Shown here: positions 43,106 to 50,486 of the stretch, one piece after another
How positions within the stretch are numbered: the stretch's first letter is position 1
How the letters are laid out: every line of letters starts with the position of its first letter
Assembly: GCA_009779915.1 (NCBI GenBank)
Contig: WRBA01000017.1
Span: 1-50,671 of the forward strand
Length of the DNA stretch: 50,671 bases
From: Defluviitaleaceae bacterium
GTDB lineage: Bacteria > Bacillota > Clostridia > Lachnospirales > UBA5962
Direction of reading: 5' to 3'
The notes under the pieces: model-generated
Databases searched by the model: none
Told to the model about the DNA's origin: nothing
Seen by the model: only the letters and a program-made list of their open reading frames with translations
Position numbers and translations under genes: made by a program

Positions 43106-44341
43106 CCTTTTCCTCAGCATATCAAAATTCCCTACAGATTTTATTGTCTCAATATAAACAATTTGCTGGGGATGGGGCGCGCTTTCTATTTCGCCCATCT
43201 TTTCATCATATATTTTCTCTATTAATTGGGTGAAAACATCGCCGTTTGTCCTCATAATTTCAATTTCATCACCGATAGAGAATTTATTGCGCTGCTCTAT
43301 TTTCGCTAAGTTATTTTCTTCGTCATAACTCTTAACAATCCCTACAAAATCATAATTTTTAACATAAGAGCTGTTTGTATAAACTTGGTCGCCACTGGTA
43401 GTTTTGCCAAAGTAAAAACCTGTTGTGAAATCCCTATGGCTTGCTTTTTTAAGTTCCGAAAGATAATAAGGTATTTTAGCTGTATATAGCTCGCTGTCTT
43501 TCAAAAAATCATCAAGAGCTTGCCTATAAACCCCCGTTACCAAAGCAACATAGTAAGCCGATTTCATACGCCCTTCTATTTTAAGGCTTTCAACTCCCGC
43601 TTCAATCAACTCCGGTAAATATGGCACCATGCACAAGTCCTTAGAGTTGAAAATATAAGTACCTCTTTCATCCTCGAATACAGGCAGGTACTCGCCACGG
43701 CGGTTTTCTTCCATCAAATTATATTTCCAGCGGCAAGGATGAGTACATTCGCCCCGGTTTGCGTCTTTTCCTGTCATATAGTTGCTTAATAAGCATCTGC
43801 CCGAATAAGATATACACATAGAACCATGGACAAAGCTCTCCAGTTCAAATGAAGTATCAATGGTCTTTATGCTGTCGTGGATTTCCTTAATTTCTATAAT
43901 AGACAGCTCTCTCGCAAGGACTATCCTCTTTGCTCCTTGATTTTGCCAAAACTCCACCGAATGCTTGTTTGTAACATTGGCTTGGGTACTTATATGAATG
44001 TCCATTTCAGGCAAAACCTTGTGAGCAATTGAAAAAATCCCAGGGTCAGAGACAATCAAAGCATCCACCCCAATTTTACCAAGCTCTAAAAGATACTCTT
44101 CAATACCTTCAAAATCATCATTATGGGCAAAAATATTTGCCGTAATATAAATTTTAGCCTTGTGGGAATGGGCATAAAAAACGGCTTCGGCAATTTCACC
44201 GAAGTCAAAATTTTTAGCCTTAGCGCGAAGCCCTAAAGATTTCCCCCCCATATATATCGCATCGGCACCGTAATTTATTGCCGCATGAAGCTTCTCCAAA
44301 TCCCCTGCAGGAGCTAAGAGTTCGATTTTTTTATTCATCAT
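43100..44341 (-). CDS. trhP: Peptidase U32 family protein, tRNA U34 hydroxylation (TrhP-like)
   Basis: 413 residues of the U32 family. The signature ESFVHGSMCISYSGRCLLS (Cys-containing family motif) is complete, with ELLAPAGDLEKL at the start, CTHPCRWKY and FNSKDLCMVPYLPEL next, and a C-terminal barrel. Despite the name, bacterial members (YegQ/YrrN-YrrO, now TrhP) hydroxylate uridine 34 of tRNAs using prephenate. The gene directly follows trmR, whose product methylates that hydroxyl. The likely start is ATG 44341, overlapping the trmR stop by 11 bases; a TTG two codons upstream has a better-spaced ribosome site (AAAGGA). Confidence 0.88.
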   Translation of the reverse strand: MMNKKIELLAPAGDLEKLHAAINYGADAIYMGGKSLGLRAKAKNFDFGEIAEAVFYAHSHKAKIYITANIFAHNDDFEGIEEYLLELGKIGVDALIVSDPGIFSIAHKVLPEMDIHISTQANVTNKHSVEFWQNQGAKRIVLARELSIIEIKEIHDSIKTIDTSFELESFVHGSMCISYSGRCLLSNYMTGKDANRGECTHPCRWKYNLMEENRRGEYLPVFEDERGTYIFNSKDLCMVPYLPELIEAGVESLKIEGRMKSAYYVALVTGVYRQALDDFLKDSELYTAKIPYYLSELKKASHRDFTTGFYFGKTTSGDQVYTNSSYVKNYDFVGIVKSYDEENNLAKIEQRNKFSIGDEIEIMRTNGDVFTQLIEKIYDEKMGEIESAPHPQQIVYIETIKSVGNFDMLRKRL

Positions 44342-45035
44342 ATTCAATTTCAAATCCTTTTGTGTTTATAGATATATCGTCCTTAAGTTTAGTACACATT
44401 GCAAGTCCGCTGCCTACAGTAAGCAAAGCCGTTTCAAGCCCATCAGTACGGGTTAGGGCATATACAAATTTCCGCATACGCTTATGGGTTGTACGTTGTC
44501 GGCGGGGCACTTGGGAGCGTTCCATAGCCAAATAACCATCCTTTAATATATCATCAGCTAAAAGGATACCGCCTACATTGAGCATTTTAATACAGTCCGG
44601 CAGAAAGTTTATATACTGTCCCTTTGCTGCGTCCATAAATATAAAGTCAAATTTTCTATCATCGACTGTAAGAGATTTAAGCATATCTTTAGCATCCCCT
44701 TCTAAAAGGGTGATTTTATCCCTCCAGCCGTAATGCTCTATATTCTCCCGTGCTTTTTTAATCATAATATCATAACGCTCTATGGTTGTAATATGCCCGC
44801 CTTTAGCTAAAAACCCTGACATAAGACCAGCCGAGAAACCAATACAGCAGCCAATTTCCAATACATCCTTTGGTCTTAATGCCGCAAGCAGCGTTGATAT
44901 AAATTTTGCGGTTTGGGGTCTGGTTATAGGCAGCCCTCTCTGATATGCATACTCCTGCAGCTCCCCTGCTTCACCATCAAATCTCTTTGTTACATTATCA
45001 ATATACTTTTTTATATTAGGCTCAAGTATCTCCAA
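44331..45035 (-). CDS. trmR: SAM-dependent O-methyltransferase, tRNA 5-hydroxyuridine methyltransferase (TrmR-like)
   Basis: 234-residue class I methyltransferase of the caffeoyl-CoA/catechol O-methyltransferase fold. SAM-binding motifs are VLEIGCCIGFSAGLM and TTIERYD; the metal-binding acidic segment is FIFMDAAKGQYINFL and ILLADDIL. The Bacillus orthologue YrrM (TrmR) converts 5-hydroxyuridine at tRNA position 34 to 5-methoxyuridine. The order mltG-trmR-trhP equals Bacillus yrrL-yrrM-yrrN, which supports the name. The start is TTG 45035, six bases after AGAGG. Confidence 0.9.
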   Translation of the reverse strand: MEILEPNIKKYIDNVTKRFDGEAGELQEYAYQRGLPITRPQTAKFISTLLAALRPKDVLEIGCCIGFSAGLMSGFLAKGGHITTIERYDIMIKKARENIEHYGWRDKITLLEGDAKDMLKSLTVDDRKFDFIFMDAAKGQYINFLPDCIKMLNVGGILLADDILKDGYLAMERSQVPRRQRTTHKRMRKFVYALTRTDGLETALLTVGSGLAMCTKLKDDISINTKGFEIEYDE

Positions 45036-45065
45036 GATTAACCTCTTATCCAGGGTGTGTTAACA

Positions 45066-46133
45066 CTAATCTAAATATCTTGCCCTTGCCGCTAAAAAGT
45101 CCGCATAATTATTAGCAAAGTAATGCTCACCTGTATTTTCATCCATAAGTACAAAAAAGAGAAGATCCCCTTCCGATGGGCGAAGGGCGGCTCTAATACA
45201 CGCAACCCCAGGGTTTGCAATAGGTCCTATAGGCAAACCACCGTGCATATATGTGTTATAGTCTGATACTGTCAGTAAATCTACATATAAAAGCCTGCGC
45301 CGACTTTCCCCAAGGGCATAAAGTACAGTCGAACACATTTCAAGCCTTTGCCCTATAGCCAGGCGGTTATGGATTACCTGAGATGCAAGCTCCCTCTCGC
45401 GAGGAACGCGGATTTCACGCTCTATTATTGAGGCTATAATGATTACCTCGTCCATAGTCAGCCCTTTTTCATAGGCTTCAGCGGCATATATACTATAAAT
45501 TTCTTGGAAACGGCTAAGCATTTGATGGATTATAGCCTCAGCCGTGGCATTTTCAGGTATAAAATAAGTATCAGGGAACAAGTACCCTTCCAGCCTGTTA
45601 TACCTTTCAGACACATCAGGAAGATATCTGAGGAAAGGGAAATTAAATACAGATTCATTTGAAGCTCTTACAAATTCCTCTGCTAAAACAAGACCCCTAT
45701 ATTCCAAATAAGCGGCAATATCATCCACTGTAGCACCTTCAGGTATTGTAACAATTATATTTTCAGCTATTATATGCCGCTCAAGAAAAGCGAATATCAG
45801 CTGATTATAACTCATATCCGTACTGACTGTAACCTGATTTTCATCAAAAATCTGACGATTGCCTTTTAAAATAGATTCAAGCCTGAAAAACAAAGCCGAC
45901 CTAATTATACCCTCATCCTCCAGAAGCGCAGCAATATCTGATATCGTAGAGTCTTGCGGCACAGATAAAGTTATAACTCTATCTGGCAGCTCCCCTGTTA
46001 AATCATCTGCCAAATCTCTCCCCATATTAAAAAAGAAATCTGTAAAATTCATAATAAAATATACTAAAAGCAATATCATAGTTAAACTAATAGCTGTATT
46101 TATAACAAAAGAAAGTGCCCGCTTAATAGTCAT
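45066..46133 (-). CDS. mltG: Endolytic peptidoglycan transglycosylase MltG (YceG-like)
   Basis: 355 residues. An N-terminal membrane anchor (about 8-32) is followed by LysM-like subdomains (ITLSVPQDSTISDIAALLEDEGII and VTIPEGATVDDIAAYLEYRGL) and the YceG catalytic domain. The catalytic Glu lies in IIASIIEREI. The family signature SDYNTYMHGGLPIGPIANPG is intact. MltG cleaves nascent glycan strands at the outer face of the membrane and sets their length. GAGAGG precedes the ATG. It is the first gene of the mltG-trmR-trhP operon; a TGTTAACA palindrome sits in the gap before trmR. Confidence 0.95.
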   Translation of the reverse strand: MTIKRALSFVINTAISLTMILLLVYFIMNFTDFFFNMGRDLADDLTGELPDRVITLSVPQDSTISDIAALLEDEGIIRSALFFRLESILKGNRQIFDENQVTVSTDMSYNQLIFAFLERHIIAENIIVTIPEGATVDDIAAYLEYRGLVLAEEFVRASNESVFNFPFLRYLPDVSERYNRLEGYLFPDTYFIPENATAEAIIHQMLSRFQEIYSIYAAEAYEKGLTMDEVIIIASIIEREIRVPRERELASQVIHNRLAIGQRLEMCSTVLYALGESRRRLLYVDLLTVSDYNTYMHGGLPIGPIANPGVACIRAALRPSEGDLLFFVLMDENTGEHYFANNYADFLAARARYLD

Positions 46134-46202
46134 AAAATCACCTCTCTAAACTACAGTATACTACTAAAAGCACGATATTTCAATAATTTATATAAAAAAA
46201 GT

Positions 46203-46395
46203 CAGGGCAAACCCATGAAGGGTTTGCCCTGCGCCGAAATCAGGATTTCGGCGAGGAACTTAAGGTAAGTTTGCAAAATGCCTACGAAACTTTGCAAACT
46301 TTTGCGATTTGACGGAAATAAATTCCGTCAAATCGATTAAAATCTGCGATGCAAATTACAAATCTCAGTAATTATTTTTTCATGGGTTTGCCCTG
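46203..46395. repeat. Dispersed palindromic element, copy 3 (most complete)
   Basis: A 193-bp element with terminal repeats CAGGGCAAACCCATGAA and TTCATGGGTTTGCCCTG. The left arm is itself a hairpin with GGGTTTGCCCTG. In order inside: GCCGAAATC/GATTTCGGC hairpin, AAGTTTGC..GCAAACTT hairpin, GCGATTTGACGGAA/TTCCGTCAAATCG hairpin, then AAAATCTGCGATGCAAA and a T-rich end. No coding capacity. It lies between mltG and the ACT-domain pseudogene promoter. Copies at 10982 and 17081 show loss or inversion of modules. Confidence 0.85.
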
Positions 46396-46410
46396 TAAAA
46401 AAAGCGAGCT

Positions 46411-46449
46411 TATAGTCAATTTGACTATATATGTTATAATTACTATAAA
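46411..46449 (+). promoter_or_regulatory. Promoter and operator-like palindrome of the ACT-domain gene
   Basis: TTGACT (46421-46426), 17-base spacer, TATAAA (46444-46449). The -35 box lies in the palindrome TATAGTCAA-T-TTGACTATA (46411-46429). Arms of the same sequence occur in the divergent region at 5429-5459. Confidence 0.6.
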
Positions 46450-46465
46450 AATAGGAGAGATAAAT

Positions 46466-46860
46466 ATGGAATTGCAAAAAATAGAAGGTGATTTTTCTGT
46501 ATGTAAAGTATCAAGTATTGAACAAATAGACTTCTCAAGGGAATTGTTATTTGTTGCAAAAACCACCGATGAAATTTCCCTCGTTTGTAAATCCGCTTAT
46601 ATTCCTGCAAATACAATAGAAGTTGAAAGCGGCTGGAAAGCAATCCGAGTATCAGGGATATTAGATTTTGGGTTAATTGGAGTAGTGGCAAAGATTTCAA
46701 ATATATTAGCAGATGCGGGAATCAGCATATTCGTTATATCAACACATACGATACAGACTATATTCTTATGAAAGCTGAAAATTTTAATAAAGGTCTTGGG
46801 GAGCTTACTGCCAATGGTTATACTGTAAAAAACAAACTAGCCAGCTCTATATCCGAATAA
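46466..46860 (+). pseudogene. Frameshifted ACT-domain protein
   Basis: An intact copy would be about 131 residues, related to ACT-domain (CASTOR/ACT_7-like) regulatory proteins that bind amino acids. AGGAGAG precedes ATG 46466. The first frame runs through ESGWKAIRVSGILDFGLIGVVAKISN and ADAGISIFVIST, then is lost at an extra CA in ACACA near 46743-46746 and stops at 46771. Removing two bases restores STYDTDYILMKAENFNKG and a frame ending at 46860. The restored sequence matches the family's usual ISTYDTDYIL, so this is a genuine family frame. It may be a real mutation or a sequencing/assembly error; no slippery heptamer suggests programmed shifting. Confidence 0.8.
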
Positions 46861-46975
46861 TGAGGATTTTGAGTTGGCTAGCCTATATGCGCCCCTAATG
46901 ATGAGAGGAAATGAAATAATTGAAATAATCGGTTATTAGGGTTTTAGCATAAAACTTGCCGCTTTTAAAATTGTA

Positions 46976-49093
46976 CTACTCTTCTGTGTCTTGATCTTTT
47001 TTATGCAAACATTTTTTAATAGGCAAAGCATTCAACTTTGCATACAGCACCATCTCAAATCTTGTTGCTGCATCAATAAACTGAATAAGGGAGCGATTTG
47101 CTTCCATAAGCTCCTCATAAGTGACACCATCACGACGGATAATATCCCGCAGTTTGCTTGCCTCGGCTTTCAAAATGCAGGCAAGTGCCGTTTCTTGCTT
47201 TGCTATTGACATAATAACACTTGGAATTACTTTGCAAATATCAGGATCCGGCGGGTCTGGTGGATCCGCGTCACGATTTGTGATTATATTAACCCCATTT
47301 AGATAGCCTAATTTATCCCAATCCTTATATCCTGTTCCTTCAAGGGCTCTTCTAAGGTTGAATAATTCATCCATATCGGTATCGCGTACTGTAAAATTCA
47401 TTGGAGCCAAAGCCTCATATTTACCCGAAGTATCTTCTTCACTTAGAGTATATTCTCCTGCACGCAAAGTAAACGATGCCGTGCCATTTATGGTAGTATA
47501 TGCTCGTCGTATATGGGGCGGCAAAATATTTGTCTGGGTTAAAGTAAACTCTATATTGGCAAGGGGCAGCCCATTTTCATTTAACTTTTTAATTCTAACT
47601 TCCGTTGTATTACCGCTGCCACCGCTGCCATCTTCAAGTTTTATCCATAAATCAATGCTAAAGGCAGTTCGGATTTCATCACTAAACTTAAATGACGCGG
47701 AATTGTTATAATGAAAACCATCATGATTAAATACTGCTTCTATGGCCTTTGTATCGTAATATACTAAATAAGCATAAGGGAGGTTTTTTGCAGGAATGTC
47801 TTCAAAAACCGTGCTGTTGTCAAATCCGATTAAATTTACAGTTTGTGCTGTACTACTATTAAAATGCATATTGCCCAGCAACAATTTAAAATAAGGGATT
47901 TGATTTGTGTCATCCGGGTCAGGTGTTCCAGGTGCCTCTCCATTGTTTACATGAGCGAAGGACAGTATATCATCTGCCGTATACTTGTCTAAAAATTGTC
48001 CCTCTAAATGCATTTGCTCCAAAAACTCATTAATAGTAAGCCCTCTATAGCCTTCGAAAATAAGCTCGTTTAGGTATCTGTCTATTGGTTCGTTTGGGTC
48101 ATATTTTAGGAAATTACTATCTGCCAATACCCTAAAAGCGTCTTTTCCCCACCAGGATGTGTTTACTTCTCTGCCCATCACACGTATAATACGCAAGGAG
48201 TCTTTTACATACTCATGTGAACTGCAAATTTTACCATCAAATGGACCCATAACCAAATAATCCTCAAGGACACAGTCTTCATTATGGAAAGGGGCATCTA
48301 TGGGGTATCCTAACTGCTTGGCATAAGGCATAAGGTATGATTCATCATTACTTTGATATCTTTCTCCTCTAGGATTGCTGTTAGAATATTCCAGGGAATC
48401 GTCGGTTGTATAGTACGAATCGCCGCCTGTTCCCCGCAAATCACGCCATGTTAAATTTTGATATCCTACTTGCAAATTCCAGCGAATAGGTTCAAAATTC
48501 AGATAATCATTAAACTCAACCTCCGGTAAATCGCCTAAATTCCCGCTGTAAGCCCCATACCTTCCGGATTTTCCGATGATTGGACCGGGTGTATCCAACC
48601 GCTCCGGCAAAGGTCCGCCGCCAATTTCAACATTGATATTTTTATGAATGGTAACACCATTTATAACTATAGTCATAAGGGTGGCAATTGGCTCCTGCAC
48701 CCATCTTTTATATAAGACATATACCGAAGTCTCCAGCCAGCCTTTGATATTGTCCGGCATTTCTCCTTTGAAATAGTTATAATACCCCTGGTCAAACTCT
48801 ACTTCCAAATAATAATTACCATTTTGGTCATTGCGATATGTTCGTGTACCTACCACGCCAATGTCGCCATCGCCATGTATGTTAATGACATTTCTACCAA
48901 AACCGATTATGCCAAATACTTCATTTACAGAATTGTCAAGCTCAATTACAATTTTATCCCCAGCAAAAATCCCTAAAGGACTGCCTTTGTATTCAACTAA
49001 TATTTTCACCATCATCATATTGTGTATAGTATCTATGGACTGCCCATTAACTGTCAGTTGAAAGTTTGTTACTTCTACAAATTGTCCTGCCAT
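46976..49093 (-). CDS. Large adhesin-like protein ending in the shared helical module
   Basis: 705 residues, no signal peptide, no LPXTG and no membrane segment. Residues 1-165 look like an adhesin N-terminal beta domain (FVEVTNFQLTVNGQ, GDKIVIELDNS). The middle (about 180-490) is Tyr/Asp/Gly-rich and unrecognised. Residues about 498-572 form a SpaA/Cna-B-type prealbumin domain (KLNENGLPLANIEFTLTQT, LRAGEYTLSEED). A PPDPPDPD linker leads to a helical module at about 625-690 (SIAKQETALACIL, AEASKLR, NRSLIQF, YAKLNAL). That module also occurs in the proteins at 49093 and 50006. The start overlaps the upstream stop by one base (TAATG). I infer a spore-surface structural or adhesive protein. Confidence 0.7.
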   Translation of the reverse strand: MAGQFVEVTNFQLTVNGQSIDTIHNMMMVKILVEYKGSPLGIFAGDKIVIELDNSVNEVFGIIGFGRNVINIHGDGDIGVVGTRTYRNDQNGNYYLEVEFDQGYYNYFKGEMPDNIKGWLETSVYVLYKRWVQEPIATLMTIVINGVTIHKNINVEIGGGPLPERLDTPGPIIGKSGRYGAYSGNLGDLPEVEFNDYLNFEPIRWNLQVGYQNLTWRDLRGTGGDSYYTTDDSLEYSNSNPRGERYQSNDESYLMPYAKQLGYPIDAPFHNEDCVLEDYLVMGPFDGKICSSHEYVKDSLRIIRVMGREVNTSWWGKDAFRVLADSNFLKYDPNEPIDRYLNELIFEGYRGLTINEFLEQMHLEGQFLDKYTADDILSFAHVNNGEAPGTPDPDDTNQIPYFKLLLGNMHFNSSTAQTVNLIGFDNSTVFEDIPAKNLPYAYLVYYDTKAIEAVFNHDGFHYNNSASFKFSDEIRTAFSIDLWIKLEDGSGGSGNTTEVRIKKLNENGLPLANIEFTLTQTNILPPHIRRAYTTINGTASFTLRAGEYTLSEEDTSGKYEALAPMNFTVRDTDMDELFNLRRALEGTGYKDWDKLGYLNGVNIITNRDADPPDPPDPDICKVIPSVIMSIAKQETALACILKAEASKLRDIIRRDGVTYEELMEANRSLIQFIDAATRFEMVLYAKLNALPIKKCLHKKDQDTEE

Positions 49094-49884
49094 TATTCTC
49101 CCTTTCTTTCATAAACAGCCGCTTCATGGCTGGATGTTAACTTTACAATAGCTTTTTTTATTTCAATACTTTTTTCGCTAAGTAATCTAAAAGATATTCG
49201 GCTATCTTGCTGTCTGACGGACTTAAAATAAAGTACATCACGTATTTCTATCTTCTGAGTATTTTCGCCAAAACTGTATTTTTTGCTAAAAAGTGTAATT
49301 CCGCCTGCCTCTTGTTTTAACTCAATAGCAACAGGTTCTTTGCACAGGTTACGCAAATTAAAATCAATTTCCGCTCTAAAACCTTTATCTGCCGGCAAGA
49401 CAATAAAATAATCGCAATGCCTCTTCTCTGTTCTAAGACAGCAAAAATTGTTGTTTTCAAAACAAAAATCTTCACGTAAATTAAGTGTTTTTCCCCCAGA
49501 CCAGCAATATTTTATACATGCCGAAAAAACAGCAAAACATTTATGACATGGCTTTGGGCATGGACAGGGCGGGCATGGTGGACAAGGCGGGCATGGCGGT
49601 TTTGGCAAATGCCCTAATGCCAGCCGCAATTTGTTTTTCAAAACAATTTGCATATCCACTATATGTCCGATAACATCGTCCACACTCTGGTTAAGTTTTA
49701 GCAGCAACATCATATTCTCGTCACAAGGCTTGATTTTTTCAATGGCATAACGCAATTTCTCGCTCTCTGCCTCCATTATGCTTGCTAATGCGGTCTCTTC
49801 CTTAGCTATAGAGGCTATTATAGCGGTAATCGCTTCTTCCTTTGTTATATTTAATTCGTGCTTACTAAATGATGACAAAGACAT
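49093..49884 (-). CDS. Protein with N-terminal shared helical module and Pro-Pro-Cys repeat linker
   Basis: 263 residues, no signal peptide. The helical module occupies about 21-91 (SIAKEETALASIM, AESEKLR, NQSVDDVI, KNKLRLAL). A proline/cysteine tract at about 94-116 contains four PPC units ending CPCPKPCHKC. The C-terminal 145 residues form a Cys-rich beta domain (CFENNNFCCL, FRAEIDFNLRNLCKEPVAIEL). About 15 Cys in all suggest disulfide cross-linking or metal binding. AGGAGGTGG before ATG 49884 sets the start over an ATG ten codons upstream. It is coupled by a one-base overlap to the adhesin-like gene. No known family for the whole; spore-coat-like composition (inference). Confidence 0.7.
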   Translation of the reverse strand: MSLSSFSKHELNITKEEAITAIIASIAKEETALASIMEAESEKLRYAIEKIKPCDENMMLLLKLNQSVDDVIGHIVDMQIVLKNKLRLALGHLPKPPCPPCPPCPPCPCPKPCHKCFAVFSACIKYCWSGGKTLNLREDFCFENNNFCCLRTEKRHCDYFIVLPADKGFRAEIDFNLRNLCKEPVAIELKQEAGGITLFSKKYSFGENTQKIEIRDVLYFKSVRQQDSRISFRLLSEKSIEIKKAIVKLTSSHEAAVYERKGE

Positions 49885-49902
49885 TTTAGCCACCTCCTGT
49901 TT

Positions 49903-49931
49903 TATAATATGCACAAGCTATAAAGCGTGTT
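49903..49931 (-). promoter_or_regulatory. Sigma-E/sigma-K-like promoter for the surface-protein operon
   Basis: On the minus strand CATATTATA matches CATAnnnTA, and AACA lies 16 bases upstream, as in sigma-K promoters (mACm-N16/17-CATAnnnTA). Caveat: the -10 box is very close to the AGGAGGTGG ribosome site, so the transcript leader would be only about 12 bases. Confidence 0.45.
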
Positions 49932-49945
49932 CCAAGCTGCTTATT

Positions 49946-49974
49946 CACCTTTTCAATAGGCTTGGCATACAATA
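49946..49974 (+). promoter_or_regulatory. Sigma-E/sigma-K-like promoter for the stand-alone module gene
   Basis: CACC at 49946-49949, 16 bases, then CATACAATA at 49966-49974. This fits sigma-K CATAnnnTA and also the sigma-E -10 CATACAAT. A leader of about 24 bases then precedes the start codon, with AAGGAG well placed. It is divergent from the promoter at 49903. Confidence 0.5.
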
Positions 49975-50005
49975 AAACAAAATAAAACAATAAGGAGAAC
50001 ATATT

Positions 50006-50305
50006 ATGCCTACTGATAACATAAATGAAATTGAAGAATGTACGGATAATTTATTCGACCATACCTTCGAACAATCTATTAATGAACTGATTTACTCTAT
50101 AGCTTTAGAAGAAAAAGCAATTGCTCATTTAATTTGTGCAGAAGCAGAAAAAGTGAAAGCCGCCCTTAAAATCCCAAACATAACAATAAAAGAACTATTG
50201 TGCATTAACAATTCCGTAGAAAGTACATTAGAAAGTATAACAAGATTGGAGAGCTTTCTACTTGCGAAACTAAAAGCAACTCTGATAGATAAAACTGATT
50301 GCTAA
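50006..50305 (+). CDS. Stand-alone shared helical module protein
   Basis: 99 residues, essentially only the helical module (about 27-92): SIALEEKAIAHLI, AEAEKVKAAL, ELLCINNSVESTLES and LESFLLAKLKATL, with an acidic N-terminus and a C-terminal Cys. Aligning it with the module in the two divergent genes gives the pattern SIA-x-EE-x-A-[IL]-A ... AE-x-x-K ... N-x-S-[VL] ... KL-x-A. Amphipathic spacing suggests an antiparallel helical hairpin able to oligomerise. AAGGAG precedes the ATG. No signal peptide. It may be an assembly subunit or adaptor for the other two proteins (inference). Confidence 0.75.
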   Translation: MPTDNINEIEECTDNLFDHTFEQSINELIYSIALEEKAIAHLICAEAEKVKAALKIPNITIKELLCINNSVESTLESITRLESFLLAKLKATLIDKTDC

Positions 50306-50312
50306 GTAAAAC

Positions 50313-50476
50313 AGCCTCTCCTGTGCAAGGAGAGGCTAAGGCTGAAGACAAAGTCTTCAGCCGGGCAAAGCCCGGCTTGCGGACACAACGCCTTCGGCGC
50401 AGTAGAGTCAGCGACGCTTAAAAACATTTAACAGGTTTTTTCTATAATCTAAGCCTCTCCTATACAAGGAGAGGCT
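50313..50476. repeat. Hairpin-rich element flanked by duplicated terminator stems
   Basis: The same 10-bp stem AGCCTCTCCT/AGGAGAGGCT occurs at 50313-50337 (loop GTGCA) and 50452-50476 (loop ATACA). Between them are GGCTGAAGAC/GTCTTCAGCC, CCGGGC/GCCCGG and CGCC/GGCG hairpins in a G+C-rich stretch with no open frame, then a T-rich stretch. Only the second stem is followed by a T tract. It looks like an element inserted at, or duplicating, the terminator of the module gene. Confidence 0.65.
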
Positions 50477-50484
50477 GTTTTTTA
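50452..50484 (+). terminator. Terminator downstream of the stand-alone module gene
   Basis: AGCCTCTCCT-ATACA-AGGAGAGGCT followed by GTTTTTTAT. Confidence 0.8.
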
Positions 50485-50486
50485 TC

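Noticed and set aside
46740-46770. Programmed ribosomal frameshift in the ACT-domain gene
   Set aside because: No slippery heptamer or downstream stimulatory structure; a two-base duplication explains the shift.
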